The notes: a model not told the origin generated them from the sequence alone. A DNA stretch of 64,000 nt from Edaphobacter sp. 4G125 (GCF_014274685.1 NZ_CP060393.1:2725501-2789500), one strand, 5' to 3'; shown: positions 17,787 through 27,679, counted from the stretch's first letter. Translations and numbers: made by a program.

Positions 17787-18274
17787 TGCTTTTCGCGGGA
17801 ATCCGCGCGCTCAGAGGCTTCTGCACGGATCGCTTCATAGCGGCGCGCAAGAATGTCGAGCTCAGCGTCGGAAAGATGTTCGATGTCAATCATCTGGTTT
17901 TTGGCCGACCCAATCGCCTGAATCAGTTCGTTGAGCTTTAGATTGATGGCGCGAGCGTCACGGTTCTGCGTGTTTTGGATCAGGAAGACCATAAGGAAGG
18001 TAACGATGGTCGTCCCTGTGTTGATGATGAGTTGCCATGTATCGGAGAAATGGTAGATTGGACCCGTAATCGCCCATATGACGATGATGGTCAGGGCTGC
18101 CGCGAAAGCCCACCGAAAGCCCATATACACGCTACAGCTATTTGCAAATTGACCGAATTGGTCTTTATGCGAAGTAGCTGACGGACGGTTCTTCTCGATA
18201 AAGTCCTGGCTGCTCACTTTATGAGAATGAGATGCAAGGATGAGACACAGTTTTGCCTGTTCCGAAAAATTCAT
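17774..18274 (-). CDS. Low-affinity iron permease family membrane protein
   Basis: A protein of up to 166 residues with two membrane segments (FAAALTIIVIWAITGPI and QLIINTGTTIVTFLMVFLI) and the very conserved FLIQNTQNRDARAINLKLNEL. That stretch defines the family named after fungal Fet4-like low-affinity iron permease; bacterial members are small and their transport role is unproven. A charged helix ends the protein. The homologous region starts near residue 38 (KDQFGQFAN), so the true start may be downstream of the ATG at 18274, for example a GTG within it. No ribosome site decides this. It stops inside the shared terminator. Confidence 0.82.
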   Translation of the reverse strand: MNFSEQAKLCLILASHSHKVSSQDFIEKNRPSATSHKDQFGQFANSCSVYMGFRWAFAAALTIIVIWAITGPIYHFSDTWQLIINTGTTIVTFLMVFLIQNTQNRDARAINLKLNELIQAIGSAKNQMIDIEHLSDAELDILARRYEAIRAEASERADSREKQNAL

Positions 18275-18295
18275 TTCGGCTTGAGATGGATCGAG

Positions 18296-18676
18296 TCAAC
18301 TAACAAGAGTCTGCTGAAGCTTAATAGGAGCAATAAGGCGCCACGCGGCAAAGATACGAGCGCTGAGCTCCTCATCACTTACTTCTCCGAGCTCGACGCC
18401 AATCCAGCCACGAACGCCAACATACGGGGGCTTGAAATACTTTTTAGGAGAGCTGCGGATCAATAACTGTTGTTCTCCAGGAACGGCCGGAATCCATACA
18501 GCAATGTGGCCGTCATTATGGTGGTTATTGGCGAACATCGTAAAAACTTTTTTAGCCGCAAAGAAGGTCGGTTCGCCATGAGAGAGTTTCTCTGTAGTGG
18601 CAGGTAGAAGAGAACAGATTCTACGAACACGGCGGAGTTGTTCGCCATCATCTGCTAAGTGCTGTTGAGGCGACAT
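18296..18676 (-). CDS. MmcQ/YjbR-like DNA-binding family protein
   Basis: A 126-residue MmcQ/YjbR protein. It has the family pattern: an N-terminal helical segment with [23 protein letters not shown], then [19 protein letters not shown], and a C-terminal [18 protein letters not shown]. The fold resembles CyaY and is described as a double-wing DNA-binding domain; cellular function is poorly known. The ATG at 18676 has GGGAGG eight bases upstream, and the longer frame from 18754 is not needed. It lies 35 bases downstream of the DUF1800 gene on the same strand. Confidence 0.87.
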   Translation of the reverse strand: MSPQQHLADDGEQLRRVRRICSLLPATTEKLSHGEPTFFAAKKVFTMFANNHHNDGHIAVWIPAVPGEQQLLIRSSPKKYFKPPYVGVRGWIGVELGEVSDEELSARIFAAWRLIAPIKLQQTLVS

Positions 18677-18710
18677 AAGGCATCCTCCCTCAATATGAGT
18701 GTAGATGCTT

Positions 18711-20798
18711 TTATCGCTGTTGAAACTCCGGGCTTCCCATAACAAGAGCTGCAAGAAGATTCAGGGTATCTGTTGGTTGTGCCGTCGGAGTGGCGAGTTT
18801 TTCCATCTGCTGATGGATCAGGTCATTTGTCTTCGCGGACACCTCGCCCTCGACCAGAGAGGATTCCAGAATATGCAGGGCAAAGTCCTGGCCGCTAAGA
18901 GGTGACGAAGCTGACGCTTGCATGAGCGACGCCTGCGCAAGATGCGGTCTCGAAGGAGTGGATAGGACCGAGGCAGGAAGGACGGAAGGCTGGCTCATCA
19001 ACCCCAGAGCCAGAACATGGGCGGAATCGAATTTCTGATTCGCAAATTTATTACTGGTGAGGGCATAAGCGAAGTTCAGACGGTCGACGAGCGCAGCAGA
19101 GTTCATCCAACGGTCAGCCGTGATGTAGTATCCAGTGGGCGGGAGGGCATAGTACGGAGGCATTCCCATCGTTCTAAGTGTTTGGACGAGAGCACCAGGA
19201 TTGATCGGATCAGTAGCGGTTGTCCGAAAAGCAGAGGCGACGAACTCAAATGGAGTCTTGACCTTGTTGTGGAAGTACTTCCGGGAATTGAACTCCGGCG
19301 ATTGAATGAGTGTGCGCAGAATGGCCTTGATGTCTCCGCCAGTAGAGAGCCAGGTGGCTGCCATGCGATCGACCAGCGCAGGCGGTGGATCATCCGCGAC
19401 AAAACGCTGCGCGATTTTGTAACTGATGAAGTGAGCTGTTTTGGGGCTCTGTGCGAGGATCGTGAGGGCTTGAATCCCCTCGTTCATTCCTGGAGGCGTA
19501 TTGGACTGAGTTGGAGCGGTAGAAGCATCGATGGTGTGTCCGAACCACTGCTTAAGACCGGGCTCGTGGCGGCGAGGCTCGTAAACAAAGGGTCCGGCCT
19601 GATGCGGTCGATCGACAGTCCAACCGGTGAGGATTGCGGAGAGTGCCGTTACGTCGGCCTGAGTATAGCCACCATTAACTCCAACGGTATGGAGTTCCAT
19701 TACTTCGCGGCCATAATTTTCGTTGAGTCCGCGATTCCCTTTCTTTGCCCTGGGATTTGCGGGATTGACGCCATTCGCGATGGAGTCAGGACCGATGGAC
19801 TGCCAGTTGTCGAGATAAACCATCATGGCAGGCGAGGTAGCCGTGGCAAGGAGAAGATCGCGGAACTTTCCCAGCGCGTGCTTGCGAATGACGTCGCGCT
19901 CGTAGCTGGTGGTATACCACTGGTCGGAATCTTTTCCGATGTAGACATTGAAGTGGTTAAACCAGAAGTCGGTCATGACTTCCTGAAGCTGTCGTTCGGA
20001 GAGAATGGCCCGAAGAAGCTTCGCCTGGGAAAGCTCACTGGCGATTTGACCGGACGAGCCGACGTTGGCAGCCATTGCGTTAAAGATCTCTCGCTCGCGA
20101 GGCGTGAACTGCGAGAGGAGAAGATTCCGCTGGTCTCCAGCAACATAGGTGGTAAAGGCGATACGGTCGGCCACAGGAAGCTTGATCAGAGCGCTCATGC
20201 GCTGATCGCGAGGAAGCGCAAATAGAGTACCGGCAATTCGTGCTGCTGTTGCCTGATCCTGTTTCTTCTGTTCGGCTAATTGAGCGTCGGAAGGTGGCTG
20301 GGTTGAGGAATTGGCTTCGGTCTTCTTCTCTACATTCTCGCGATAGAGCTTCTGCATCTGCACTTCGTAGACTGCAGCAAGATAGGGGTCTGTCGGAGGG
20401 CGGAGTTTTTCGTCGGCAATGGCTCGGATGGTGCCACGATCTGGAAAAGCCGTGAGTGCCTGCTCAGGAGTCATCGTCAGCGTGGGATAGTCGACAAGCC
20501 GTTTGGCGAGGGCAGAGTCGTCAATGCTGTCGGGATTGAGCTGTTGCTCCAACCAGGTGTCTGCTCCCATGGCAAGCACTCGGTCGACATCACCAGGACG
20601 AGGGCCAAAGGTAAACCGGCTTAGAAGCTGTACAACACGCTCCCTCTGGTTAAGAGGGGCCAAGGGCGGCTCTTTCGCGGTACGCTTCGTTGTTCTCGCT
20701 GATGCAGCGGCGGCAGAATGGGCGGGTTTCCTGGGCGTCTGGTTCTGCCCATAGAGAGGAACAAAAGCCAGAGCAAGTACTGCAACGGCAACGCGCAT
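18711..20798 (-). CDS. DUF1800 family secreted protein
   Basis: A 695-residue protein with a signal peptide ([18 protein letters not shown]) and a DUF1800 domain over most of its length. Recognisable segments are [17 protein letters not shown] near the start, [15 protein letters not shown], and [36 protein letters not shown] follows in the middle. DUF1800 proteins are secreted and usually paired with a DUF1501 protein; the function is unknown. No DUF1501 gene follows here; the next gene is a YjbR protein. A low-complexity Ala/Thr/Lys linker follows the signal peptide. The ATG at 20798 has GGGGGAG upstream; the longer frame to 20849 has no such support. Confidence 0.9.
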   Translation of the reverse strand: MRVAVAVLALAFVPLYGQNQTPRKPAHSAAAASARTTKRTAKEPPLAPLNQRERVVQLLSRFTFGPRPGDVDRVLAMGADTWLEQQLNPDSIDDSALAKRLVDYPTLTMTPEQALTAFPDRGTIRAIADEKLRPPTDPYLAAVYEVQMQKLYRENVEKKTEANSSTQPPSDAQLAEQKKQDQATAARIAGTLFALPRDQRMSALIKLPVADRIAFTTYVAGDQRNLLLSQFTPREREIFNAMAANVGSSGQIASELSQAKLLRAILSERQLQEVMTDFWFNHFNVYIGKDSDQWYTTSYERDVIRKHALGKFRDLLLATATSPAMMVYLDNWQSIGPDSIANGVNPANPRAKKGNRGLNENYGREVMELHTVGVNGGYTQADVTALSAILTGWTVDRPHQAGPFVYEPRRHEPGLKQWFGHTIDASTAPTQSNTPPGMNEGIQALTILAQSPKTAHFISYKIAQRFVADDPPPALVDRMAATWLSTGGDIKAILRTLIQSPEFNSRKYFHNKVKTPFEFVASAFRTTATDPINPGALVQTLRTMGMPPYYALPPTGYYITADRWMNSAALVDRLNFAYALTSNKFANQKFDSAHVLALGLMSQPSVLPASVLSTPSRPHLAQASLMQASASSPLSGQDFALHILESSLVEGEVSAKTNDLIHQQMEKLATPTAQPTDTLNLLAALVMGSPEFQQR

Positions 20799-20912
20799 AT
20801 TTACTCCCCCGGAGATTAGACAGAGGTTTGAAGAAAGAAGTTGTGGCAACAGAATCTCGGCAACTCACTTTAAGGCATTGCATTCCGGAGGAAAAGGCTG
20901 AAGGATAACGAG

Positions 20913-21032
20913 ATGGTGATCGTTCTCCACCTGGTGCTTGTGGCTGTATGCTTCGTTCTGCTGCTGGCCTTTGCCGTGATCGGGATTCGAGCCTTGTGGC
21001 GCTGGGTCAGCGGTAAGAGAACGGGTTCATAA
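20913..21032 (+). CDS. Small single-span membrane protein
   Basis: A 39-codon open frame: an ATG with AAGGA eight bases upstream, then a continuous hydrophobic stretch (VIVLHLVLVAVCFVLLLAFA) and a positively charged tail (RALWRW, GKR), with a TAA stop. The layout fits a single transmembrane segment with the C-terminus inside. I do not recognise a family. It is transcribed away from the DUF1800 gene and towards the convergent msrQ. It may be spurious, but the start signal and membrane-topology pattern are better than chance would usually give. Confidence 0.45.
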   Translation: MVIVLHLVLVAVCFVLLLAFAVIGIRALWRWVSGKRTGS

Positions 21033-21054
21033 ATCTCATCCACAACCAAACGGT

Positions 21055-21777
21055 CTAATGCCTTGCTGGATAGACAGTAACGTGTGCCTCTGATCTCCGG
21101 ATAGCGCTATAAATCAGGCGCGCAAAGAACAAGACAATTAGAATCGCGGTCACCTTCCAAGGCGTGCGAACTCCTGTTTTGACCAGCCACCAGAAATGGA
21201 TGACCGCTGCCACCGCAGCAACATAGACGAAGCAATGCAGGCGCTGCCAGTTTTTCCCTCCCATTGCACGCAACATGAACGAGGGTGAGGTTACAGCCAA
21301 AGCAAGCAGGATGACCCATGCCAGGAAACCAACCTGAATAAAACGGCGTTTCAGGACGTCGTCCCAGATTGTGGGCCAGATCTGCTTCCACTCCTCGAAG
21401 ATTGCACCAGGGTGCCCCGCGCGAGTGGCTACCAGAACTGAAGGCAGATCGTATCCGGAGAAAAGAAAGATATAGGTGGCCAAGTGCAATGAAGCGTAAA
21501 AGAAGGCATAGAGGCCAATGAGCCGCCGGAAACGAACCAGCCATGCAATCTGCGGGGAGAGGCGGCGGATTGGCGTAATCGCAAGCGAAATGAGGAGCAT
21601 CCACAAAGCCCAGTTCCCCGTAAAGTGGGTGATCCAGGCGACAGGATCAGGATCGAGCGCTAGCGCTCCGCTCTGGTAGAGGCGCAGGAGATAAAAGAAC
21701 GGCGCAAGGCAGAGCAGGTGGACGATTGCCTTGAGGAGCATCATGAAACGCTTGGTCATGAAAATGATATGAGTCAT
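21055..21777 (-). CDS. msrQ: MsrPQ heme-binding membrane subunit MsrQ
   Basis: A 240-residue membrane protein with about six spans. It is the haem b quinol-linked partner that passes electrons to periplasmic MsrP for methionine sulfoxide repair. Family marks are FTGNWALWMLLISLAITPIRR, FRRLIGLYAFFYASLHLATY (with a haem-ligand His), and NWQRLHCFVYVAAVAAVIHF carrying further His residues. The order msrP then msrQ, separated by 80 bases on the same strand, is the standard operon. The ATG at 21777 is used; a second ATG at 21759 is equally possible. Confidence 0.93.
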   Translation of the reverse strand: MTHIIFMTKRFMMLLKAIVHLLCLAPFFYLLRLYQSGALALDPDPVAWITHFTGNWALWMLLISLAITPIRRLSPQIAWLVRFRRLIGLYAFFYASLHLATYIFLFSGYDLPSVLVATRAGHPGAIFEEWKQIWPTIWDDVLKRRFIQVGFLAWVILLALAVTSPSFMLRAMGGKNWQRLHCFVYVAAVAAVIHFWWLVKTGVRTPWKVTAILIVLFFARLIYSAIRRSEAHVTVYPARH

Positions 21778-21857
21778 TTATACGCTGTACCGCAACAGAT
21801 TCCGCTGAAAGGCGGGTTCATCCGTTGTGCTACGGAATGGCGGGCTCAAGACGAACA

Positions 21858-22841
21858 TTAGTAATACTTCTTGAGATCCATTCCGCTATAAAGACTGGCG
21901 ACCTCATCGTAGCCATTGAACATCTGCGTGGGAATCGTGCGGGGAAACGTAGAGCTATCGATGCGTCGCTCGTGGGCCTGGCTCCAGCGAGGATGATCAA
22001 CATGCGGATTGACGTTGGAGTAAAAGCCATACTCGCGCGAATTGATCTCGTTCCAGGTTGTTCGGGGCTGTTTGTCAGTGAAGTTAATACGGACGATTGA
22101 TTTCGCGTTTTTGAAACCGTACTTCCAGGGCATGACGACGCGAATCGGCGCTCCGTTCTGGTTGGGGAGGACCTGGCCGTAACAACCAAAGGTGAGAAGC
22201 GCGAGAGGGTGCATAGCTTCATCTAGTCGCAGCCCTTCGGTATAGGGCCAGTCATAGCCTCCGGGAAGGTCGGGCATCTGTTTGCGATCGACGAGGGTGA
22301 AAAACTGAACATATTTCGCACTAGGAAGGGGCTCGCAGAGATTTATAAGCTCCGATAGCGAGTAACCATCCCAGGGGATCACCATGGACCAGGCTTCGAC
22401 GCATCGATGTCGATATATTCGTGATTCGATTGAGCGGTACTTCAGAAGCGTGTCGATATCCAAAGTCTGTGGCTTTTTGACCATTCCTGTTACATGAATG
22501 GTCCAGGGCCTCGTCCTGAGAGTGTGAGCGTTTTTGGCCGGATCATCCTTCTCGGTGCCGAACTCGTAAAAATTGTTGTAATGGGTTGCTTTAGCAAACG
22601 GAGTCTGATTCTCAGAGGTGGTGTATTTGCTCGGAGCCGCTGGCAGAGCCTGCGCGTGGACAGTAGTTTCAGGCTCCAGAAATCCAGGGATTCGGCTGGC
22701 AAAGAACGCTCCAACTCCGGTGGTTACCACTCCAGTAAGAATCCGACGGCGATTCTGCTGAAAGCGCTCAAACGCACTTTGCGGAGTTATCTCGGAAGAA
22801 CGGAGATCGGAACCAATCACTTTCGAACCACGAATCAGCAT
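21858..22841 (-). CDS. msrP: Periplasmic methionine sulfoxide reductase MsrP
   Basis: A 327-residue molybdopterin enzyme of the sulfite oxidase fold, which reduces methionine sulfoxide in periplasmic proteins. A twin-arginine leader (NRRRILTGVVTTGVGAFF) precedes the mature part. The molybdenum-ligand cysteine is in YRHRCVEAWSMVIPW, and GAPIRVVMPWKYGFKNAKSI is diagnostic. The ATG at 22841 begins MLIRGSKVIG and places SEITPQSAF as in other MsrP leaders. The frame opens earlier with a TTG at 22877. Expression is likely tied to oxidative or chlorine stress, judging from other bacteria, although no regulator lies nearby. Confidence 0.94.
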   Translation of the reverse strand: MLIRGSKVIGSDLRSSEITPQSAFERFQQNRRRILTGVVTTGVGAFFASRIPGFLEPETTVHAQALPAAPSKYTTSENQTPFAKATHYNNFYEFGTEKDDPAKNAHTLRTRPWTIHVTGMVKKPQTLDIDTLLKYRSIESRIYRHRCVEAWSMVIPWDGYSLSELINLCEPLPSAKYVQFFTLVDRKQMPDLPGGYDWPYTEGLRLDEAMHPLALLTFGCYGQVLPNQNGAPIRVVMPWKYGFKNAKSIVRINFTDKQPRTTWNEINSREYGFYSNVNPHVDHPRWSQAHERRIDSSTFPRTIPTQMFNGYDEVASLYSGMDLKKYY

Positions 22842-22971
22842 GGCAGCGCCAAAATTCCCTTCGTCTAGTTGGATCAAGAATGACTGCTAAAGGTAACAGT
22901 TGTGCACAAATTTCTCCAGAAATCGCGTCTGGAGTTGCCTTCCTCGAACAGAAGAGAGCAAACTGTCTGGC

Positions 22972-23742
22972 ATGATTACTGCTGCTCGTGAAAAAGACCT
23001 GATGAGTGCAGCTGACCTGCTGCTCGATGCTCGACGAACCTGCCACCCAATCGTAGACCTTCCAATTGAGCTACGCCCGAAAACACTAGAAGAGGCTTAT
23101 TTTGTGCAAGATAGGATGTCCTGGGCATATGAGGAGAACGGTGGATGGAAGGTGGGCGCTCCAACTGCCGACGCTACGCCTTCTTTTGCTCCGATGCCGG
23201 CGGCCTGGATTACATGCAGCGGATGCGATCTGAGGGGAGTGACCCATCGCTACCGCGGAATCGAAGCAGAGATCGCATTCAAGATGGGGACCGATCTACC
23301 ACCACGCGATACACCTTATACCCGTGAAGAGGTGATTGCTGCGATTGCCAGTATGCATCCTGCGATTGAAATTCTTGAAACGGCACTACTGGATCCTGCG
23401 CAGGCAACGAAACTTACCGCAACCGCCGATATGGCCGTGCATGGTGGATTCGTCTATGGCGAGGCGGTCCCGAACTGGCATAATATCGACTTTTCTACCG
23501 AGTCTGTATCGGTCTCAATCGATGGAGCCGTGCGAGTGGAGCGTAGGGGATCCAATACTGCTGGCGACCTGATGCGACTACTCCCATGGCTGGCGAATGA
23601 AGGAGCGAGCCGCACCGAAGGACTGAAAAAAGGCGACTGGATTACTACTGGAAGCTGGACTGGAAATACTCCAGCCAATGCCGGTTCGGTTGTGGAAGCG
23701 CGATTTGCATCCTGCAAGCCAGTAATCTTCCGTTTTGCTTGA
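22972..23742 (+). CDS. 2-keto-4-pentenoate hydratase-like protein (FAH superfamily)
   Basis: A 256-residue protein of the hydratase/decarboxylase (MhpD/HpcG) branch of the FAH fold. Landmarks are GGWKVGAPT, HRYRGIEAEIAFKMG (with the metal-binding ExE) and HPAIEILETAL. GDWITTGSWTGNTPANAG near the end matches the usual TGS(C/W)TG block. Such enzymes hydrate 2-oxopent-4-enoate or act on related oxo acids in aromatic or nucleobase breakdown. The ATG at 22972 is used; the frame is open from 22900 and an ATG at 23002 is also possible. It is transcribed divergently from msrP and has no obvious pathway neighbour. Confidence 0.85.
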   Translation: MITAAREKDLMSAADLLLDARRTCHPIVDLPIELRPKTLEEAYFVQDRMSWAYEENGGWKVGAPTADATPSFAPMPAAWITCSGCDLRGVTHRYRGIEAEIAFKMGTDLPPRDTPYTREEVIAAIASMHPAIEILETALLDPAQATKLTATADMAVHGGFVYGEAVPNWHNIDFSTESVSVSIDGAVRVERRGSNTAGDLMRLLPWLANEGASRTEGLKKGDWITTGSWTGNTPANAGSVVEARFASCKPVIFRFA

Positions 23743-23788
23743 TGCAAACCTACAGGTTTCGACATAACAAACACTGCATAACGGGCTT

Positions 23789-23829
23789 CCCTGAAGAACA
23801 CACCGTATCTATGGTGTGCCTCTTCAGGG
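23789..23829 (+). terminator. Two-part hairpin after the hydratase gene
   Basis: An outer stem of eight pairs (23789-23796 with 23822-23829) encloses an inner stem of six pairs (CACACC with GGTGTG), interrupted by a small internal loop. It lies about 47 bases after the hydratase stop. There is no T run, so intrinsic termination is uncertain; it may protect the mRNA 3' end. Confidence 0.4.
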
Positions 23830-23948
23830 GGCCCAAAATGTTGTGCAATTTTGGCATCCTTCAGAGTATCGTGGGGAATCTGATGGAATAGGTACAAGTT
23901 ACCTAGAAACGACTGCGCTTAGCAGAACTTGTCTGTGAGGTTGATGGA

Positions 23949-24890
23949 ATGGCACGTCCTTACTGGTCTGGGCAGATCCAGATATCGCTGGTGTCCTTTG
24001 GCGTAAAGCTGTTTGTGGCTACAGAATCCAAGAGCGAGATTCGTTTTCACCAGATCAACCGAAAGACGGGAGAACGCGTGCGGCACCAGAAGGTTGCTGC
24101 GAGCTCGATCGAGGACAATCCAGGCGAAGCCGCAGAGGCAATCGACAAGGGCGACATTGTAAAAGGCTACGAATATCGCAAGGGCGAATACGTCATGATC
24201 GAGCCCAAGGAGTTGGAAGAGCTCCGTATTCCCTCTAAACATGCAATTGAGGTATCCCAGTTTATTGATCTGAATGAATTGACTCCGGAGTATATGGAAA
24301 AGCCGTATTTCATTGTTCCGGAAGATGACGTTCAGACAGAGGCCTATACCGTGGTGCGCGCTGCACTCAAGAAGAGCAAGAAGGCCGCATTAGGAAAGAT
24401 CGCCTTTGGGGGACGAGAACATGTCTTTGCGATTACGGCGAGTGAGGACGACAAGCTGGGCGGCATGATGGGATACACCATGCGGTATCAGGACGAACTT
24501 CGAGATCCCGCAGAGTACTTCAAGGACATCAAAAAAGTTGCTGTCAATCAAGACTCTCTTGAACTGGCTTTGGAACTGATCAAGCGAAAAGCTACAAAGT
24601 TCGAACCCAATAAATTCAAAGACCAATATGAGGCAGCCGTCCGAGAACTTGTCGAGGCAAAGATTCAGAATCTGCCGATACCGAAGGAAGAAGAAGCTGC
24701 TCCGCGACGCGGACAGGTGATTAACCTGATGGATGCTCTACGCAAGAGCGTTGGCGGGAAAGAGGTGGAAGCAACTTCTTCTACCAAGAAGAAACCGTCT
24801 TCCTCCGTTCGATCTGCTGCATCCAAAGAAAAGGAAGGCATTTCGCTGGTAAAGCCGGGGAAATCTTCAGGTAAGCGGAAGTCGGCGTAA
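23949..24890 (+). CDS. ku: Ku protein, DNA end-binding for NHEJ
   Basis: A 313-residue bacterial Ku, a homodimeric ring that loads on broken DNA ends and recruits LigD. Signatures are YWSGQIQISLVSFGVKLF at the start, FHQINRKTGERVRHQ, and KGYEYRKGEYVMIEPKELEEL. VNQDSLELALELIKRK lies near the end of the core. The last 50 residues are lysine- and serine-rich, the usual C-terminal extension that affects DNA binding and LigD contact. The ligD gene begins about 50 bases downstream. Confidence 0.96.
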   Translation: MARPYWSGQIQISLVSFGVKLFVATESKSEIRFHQINRKTGERVRHQKVAASSIEDNPGEAAEAIDKGDIVKGYEYRKGEYVMIEPKELEELRIPSKHAIEVSQFIDLNELTPEYMEKPYFIVPEDDVQTEAYTVVRAALKKSKKAALGKIAFGGREHVFAITASEDDKLGGMMGYTMRYQDELRDPAEYFKDIKKVAVNQDSLELALELIKRKATKFEPNKFKDQYEAAVRELVEAKIQNLPIPKEEEAAPRRGQVINLMDALRKSVGGKEVEATSSTKKKPSSSVRSAASKEKEGISLVKPGKSSGKRKSA

Positions 24891-24937
24891 CAGGCTTCGT
24901 CAAAAATCGTGACCGCAGATGCTGACGTGCAGGAGCA

Positions 24938-27679
24938 ATGATGGCGGGTTCGAGAAAGACAGCCTTAAAAAAGGCGACCAAGTCTGCAGCGAAGAAGAAA
25001 TTATATATCCAACAGAACGATGCGGCAGATGCTGTGGATGAGCAGCTTGCACGCTATCGTTCCATGCGCGACTTCAATATCACCTCGGAACCCAGTGGCA
25101 AGGATAGCGATAGTACCTCTGTCGAAGGACTTCCCTTCTGCATACAAAAGCATGCTGCCTCGCATCTGCATTACGACTTTCGGCTGGGGTGGAATGGTGT
25201 TTTGAAAAGCTGGGCCATCGCCAAAGGACCTAGCTATTTCACCGGAGACAAACGGCTGGCCGTACAGGTGGAAGATCATCCTCTGGAATACGGAGGGTTC
25301 GAAGGAATCATCCCGAAGGGTCAGTATGGCGGCGGAACAGTAATGTTGTGGGACCAGGGAACATGGGACCCACAGCCTGGATATACCGATGTCAACGCAG
25401 GATTGAGAGATGGAAGTCTGAAGTTTATTTTGCATGGGGCAAAGCTTCAGGGGAAATGGGCTTTGATCCGCATGGGAGGTAAATGGGCAAAAGAGAAAAA
25501 GCCCAACTGGCTGCTGATCAAAGAACATGATGAATTCGAGAGAAAACAGGATGAAACACCGATTACAGAATCAGAACCAGACAGCGTTGTGACCGGACGC
25601 TCCATTGAAGAGATTGCCAACAGTGGAGATCATGTCTGGAACTCAAAGGATACTCGCTCGGGAGAAAAGGCGTGGTTTCGCAAGGAACCAACAAAAGGCG
25701 CTACGAAACGCATACCGTCGAGCTTTCAACAACGGCTTAAGGAAATTCCGAAAGAAAAGCAGCCTGAGTTTCTGCCGCCTCAACTAGCGTCCATGAAAGA
25801 GGTGCCACCGTCAGGAGTTGGCTGGCTGCACGAGTTGAAGTTGGACGGATACAGGATTCAAGCGCGCAAGGATGGCGATCGCGTACAGATGTTGACTCGA
25901 AAGGGGCTGGACTGGACACATCGAATGCAGACGACGGCAAATGAAATCGCAAAGCTTGCGGTCGATCAAGCAACTTTAGATGGAGAGCTTGTCGTTCTCA
26001 AGCCAAATGGAACGACGAGCTTTGCTGATCTGCAAATTTCACTGCAAGAGGGAGCTCAACATACAGTTACTTACTTTGCATTTGATCTATTGCACTTGGA
26101 GGGTAAAAACACACGCGATCTCCCCCTCAAAGAACGCAAGGCTTTGTTAAGTGACCTTCTGGTTGACATCAATCAGGACCTGCTGCGGCTCAGCGAGCAC
26201 ATCGAAACCGAGGATGCCAGAGCACTGTTACACAAGGCGTGCGAATTACAAGCTGAGGGGCTCCTTTCAAAGAACGCGAACGGACGATATATTTCTGGTC
26301 GCAGCAGTGACTGGATCAAAACAAAGTGTCTGCACGAACAAGAGTTTGTGATTGGAGGTTACACTCTTCCCTCAAATGATATTCGCGGCGTAGGTGCGCT
26401 GCTATTGGGTTACTACGATCGGGGGAAGTTGATTTACGCAGGACGCGCTGGAACTGGATTCAACCATAAGACCCACAAGCTGGTACGCGATTGTCTGGAA
26501 GAATTAGCGCAAGAAAAGAGCCCTTTCGCTAGCCTGCCAGGAGATGCACGAAAGGACGCACTTTGGGTAAGACCAGAGATGGTAGCTCAAGTGCGGTTCG
26601 CGACATGGACAGCAGACAATCTGATTCGGCAAGCAGCCTTTCTTGGATTACGAGAAGACAAACCCGCTAAAGAAGTTGTACGCGAAGAGCCTGATACATC
26701 CATCGGCCCCAAGCGGGCAAGAGGGCGGCACCTGCATTCTCCGCAAGGAGAAGTTGAGGTACCAAGCAGAAAGACAACTGAGAAAAAAGATGTTGAGGGT
26801 AACGAACATGCATCGATACGTTTGACTCACCCGGAAAAAATATTGGATGAAGCATCGGGCATGACAAAACAGATACTTGCAGATTATTACTGGGCGATTG
26901 CGGAATGGATGCTTCCTCAGATTGAGGGTCGTCCTGTGAGCCTGGTGAGGTGTCCTGAAGGCTCAGGAAAGCCTTGTTTCTTTCAGAAACATGTGAACTC
27001 CATGCTTCCGAAGGGGATCGGCAGCGTCGATATTGCAGATAAGAAGGGAAAGGTAGAACCCTATATCACCCTAAATACCGTCGAGGCTCTAGCCGGACTG
27101 GCTCAATTGGGGGTCCTTGAGGTGCATCCATGGGGATCGCGCAATGAAGATCTGGAACATCCAGACCGATTGATCTTCGATCTCGATCCCGATGAGGAAC
27201 TGGATTGGTCGGAGATTGTTGATGCCGCATTTGAACTTCGAAGAGGATTAAAGAAGCTCAAGATCGAAAGCTTTGTAAAGACCACTGGAGGCAAAGGACT
27301 ACATATCATTGCGCCGATCAAAGCAGAGCATACATGGCCAGAAGTCAAGGAGTTCGCGCGTAAATTTGCACTCGTCATGGAGAAAAATGCGCCACAACGA
27401 TATCTGACGAAGATGACCAAGGCAGCGCGGCGAGGGAAAATCTATCTGGATTATCTGAGAAATGAGCGTGGTGCTACTTCAGTTGCGGCTTATTCGCCTC
27501 GCGCGCGAATTGGCGCTCCTGTTTCAATGCCCCTACTCTGGACTGAGTTACAGAAGTCGACAGAAAGGCCCGTCTTTCGCGTTGCCGAATTAGCAGAATG
27601 GAAGTCCCGATTGAAGCAAGATCCCTGGAAGGATCTTTCGAAAATCAAACAGCAATTACAGTTGGGTCTCGTCGATTAA
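24938..27679 (+). CDS. ligD: ATP-dependent DNA ligase D
   Basis: A 913-residue multi-domain NHEJ enzyme with domain order phosphoesterase, ligase, polymerase (the Pseudomonas arrangement rather than the mycobacterial one). The 3'-phosphoesterase (about 60-200) shows HLHYDFRLGWNG. The ligase has its adenylated lysine at about residue 301 in ELKLDGYRI, with DGELVVL and GLLSKNANGRY following. The polymerase (about 630-905) has FDLDPDEELDW (near 747, catalytic Asp pair) and TTGGKGLHII. Two adjacent ATGs (24938 and 24941) follow AGGAG; the second has better spacing. A lysine-rich N-terminal tail precedes the first domain. Its stop overlaps the convergent amidinotransferase-family gene by four bases. 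Confidence 0.96.
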   Translation: MMAGSRKTALKKATKSAAKKKLYIQQNDAADAVDEQLARYRSMRDFNITSEPSGKDSDSTSVEGLPFCIQKHAASHLHYDFRLGWNGVLKSWAIAKGPSYFTGDKRLAVQVEDHPLEYGGFEGIIPKGQYGGGTVMLWDQGTWDPQPGYTDVNAGLRDGSLKFILHGAKLQGKWALIRMGGKWAKEKKPNWLLIKEHDEFERKQDETPITESEPDSVVTGRSIEEIANSGDHVWNSKDTRSGEKAWFRKEPTKGATKRIPSSFQQRLKEIPKEKQPEFLPPQLASMKEVPPSGVGWLHELKLDGYRIQARKDGDRVQMLTRKGLDWTHRMQTTANEIAKLAVDQATLDGELVVLKPNGTTSFADLQISLQEGAQHTVTYFAFDLLHLEGKNTRDLPLKERKALLSDLLVDINQDLLRLSEHIETEDARALLHKACELQAEGLLSKNANGRYISGRSSDWIKTKCLHEQEFVIGGYTLPSNDIRGVGALLLGYYDRGKLIYAGRAGTGFNHKTHKLVRDCLEELAQEKSPFASLPGDARKDALWVRPEMVAQVRFATWTADNLIRQAAFLGLREDKPAKEVVREEPDTSIGPKRARGRHLHSPQGEVEVPSRKTTEKKDVEGNEHASIRLTHPEKILDEASGMTKQILADYYWAIAEWMLPQIEGRPVSLVRCPEGSGKPCFFQKHVNSMLPKGIGSVDIADKKGKVEPYITLNTVEALAGLAQLGVLEVHPWGSRNEDLEHPDRLIFDLDPDEELDWSEIVDAAFELRRGLKKLKIESFVKTTGGKGLHIIAPIKAEHTWPEVKEFARKFALVMEKNAPQRYLTKMTKAARRGKIYLDYLRNERGATSVAAYSPRARIGAPVSMPLLWTELQKSTERPVFRVAELAEWKSRLKQDPWKDLSKIKQQLQLGLVD

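Noticed and set aside
19017..20225. 402-codon plus-strand open frame
   Set aside because: It lies entirely antisense to the well-supported DUF1800 gene, has an unlikely amino-acid composition and no recognisable domain; it is a mirror frame of GC-biased codons.
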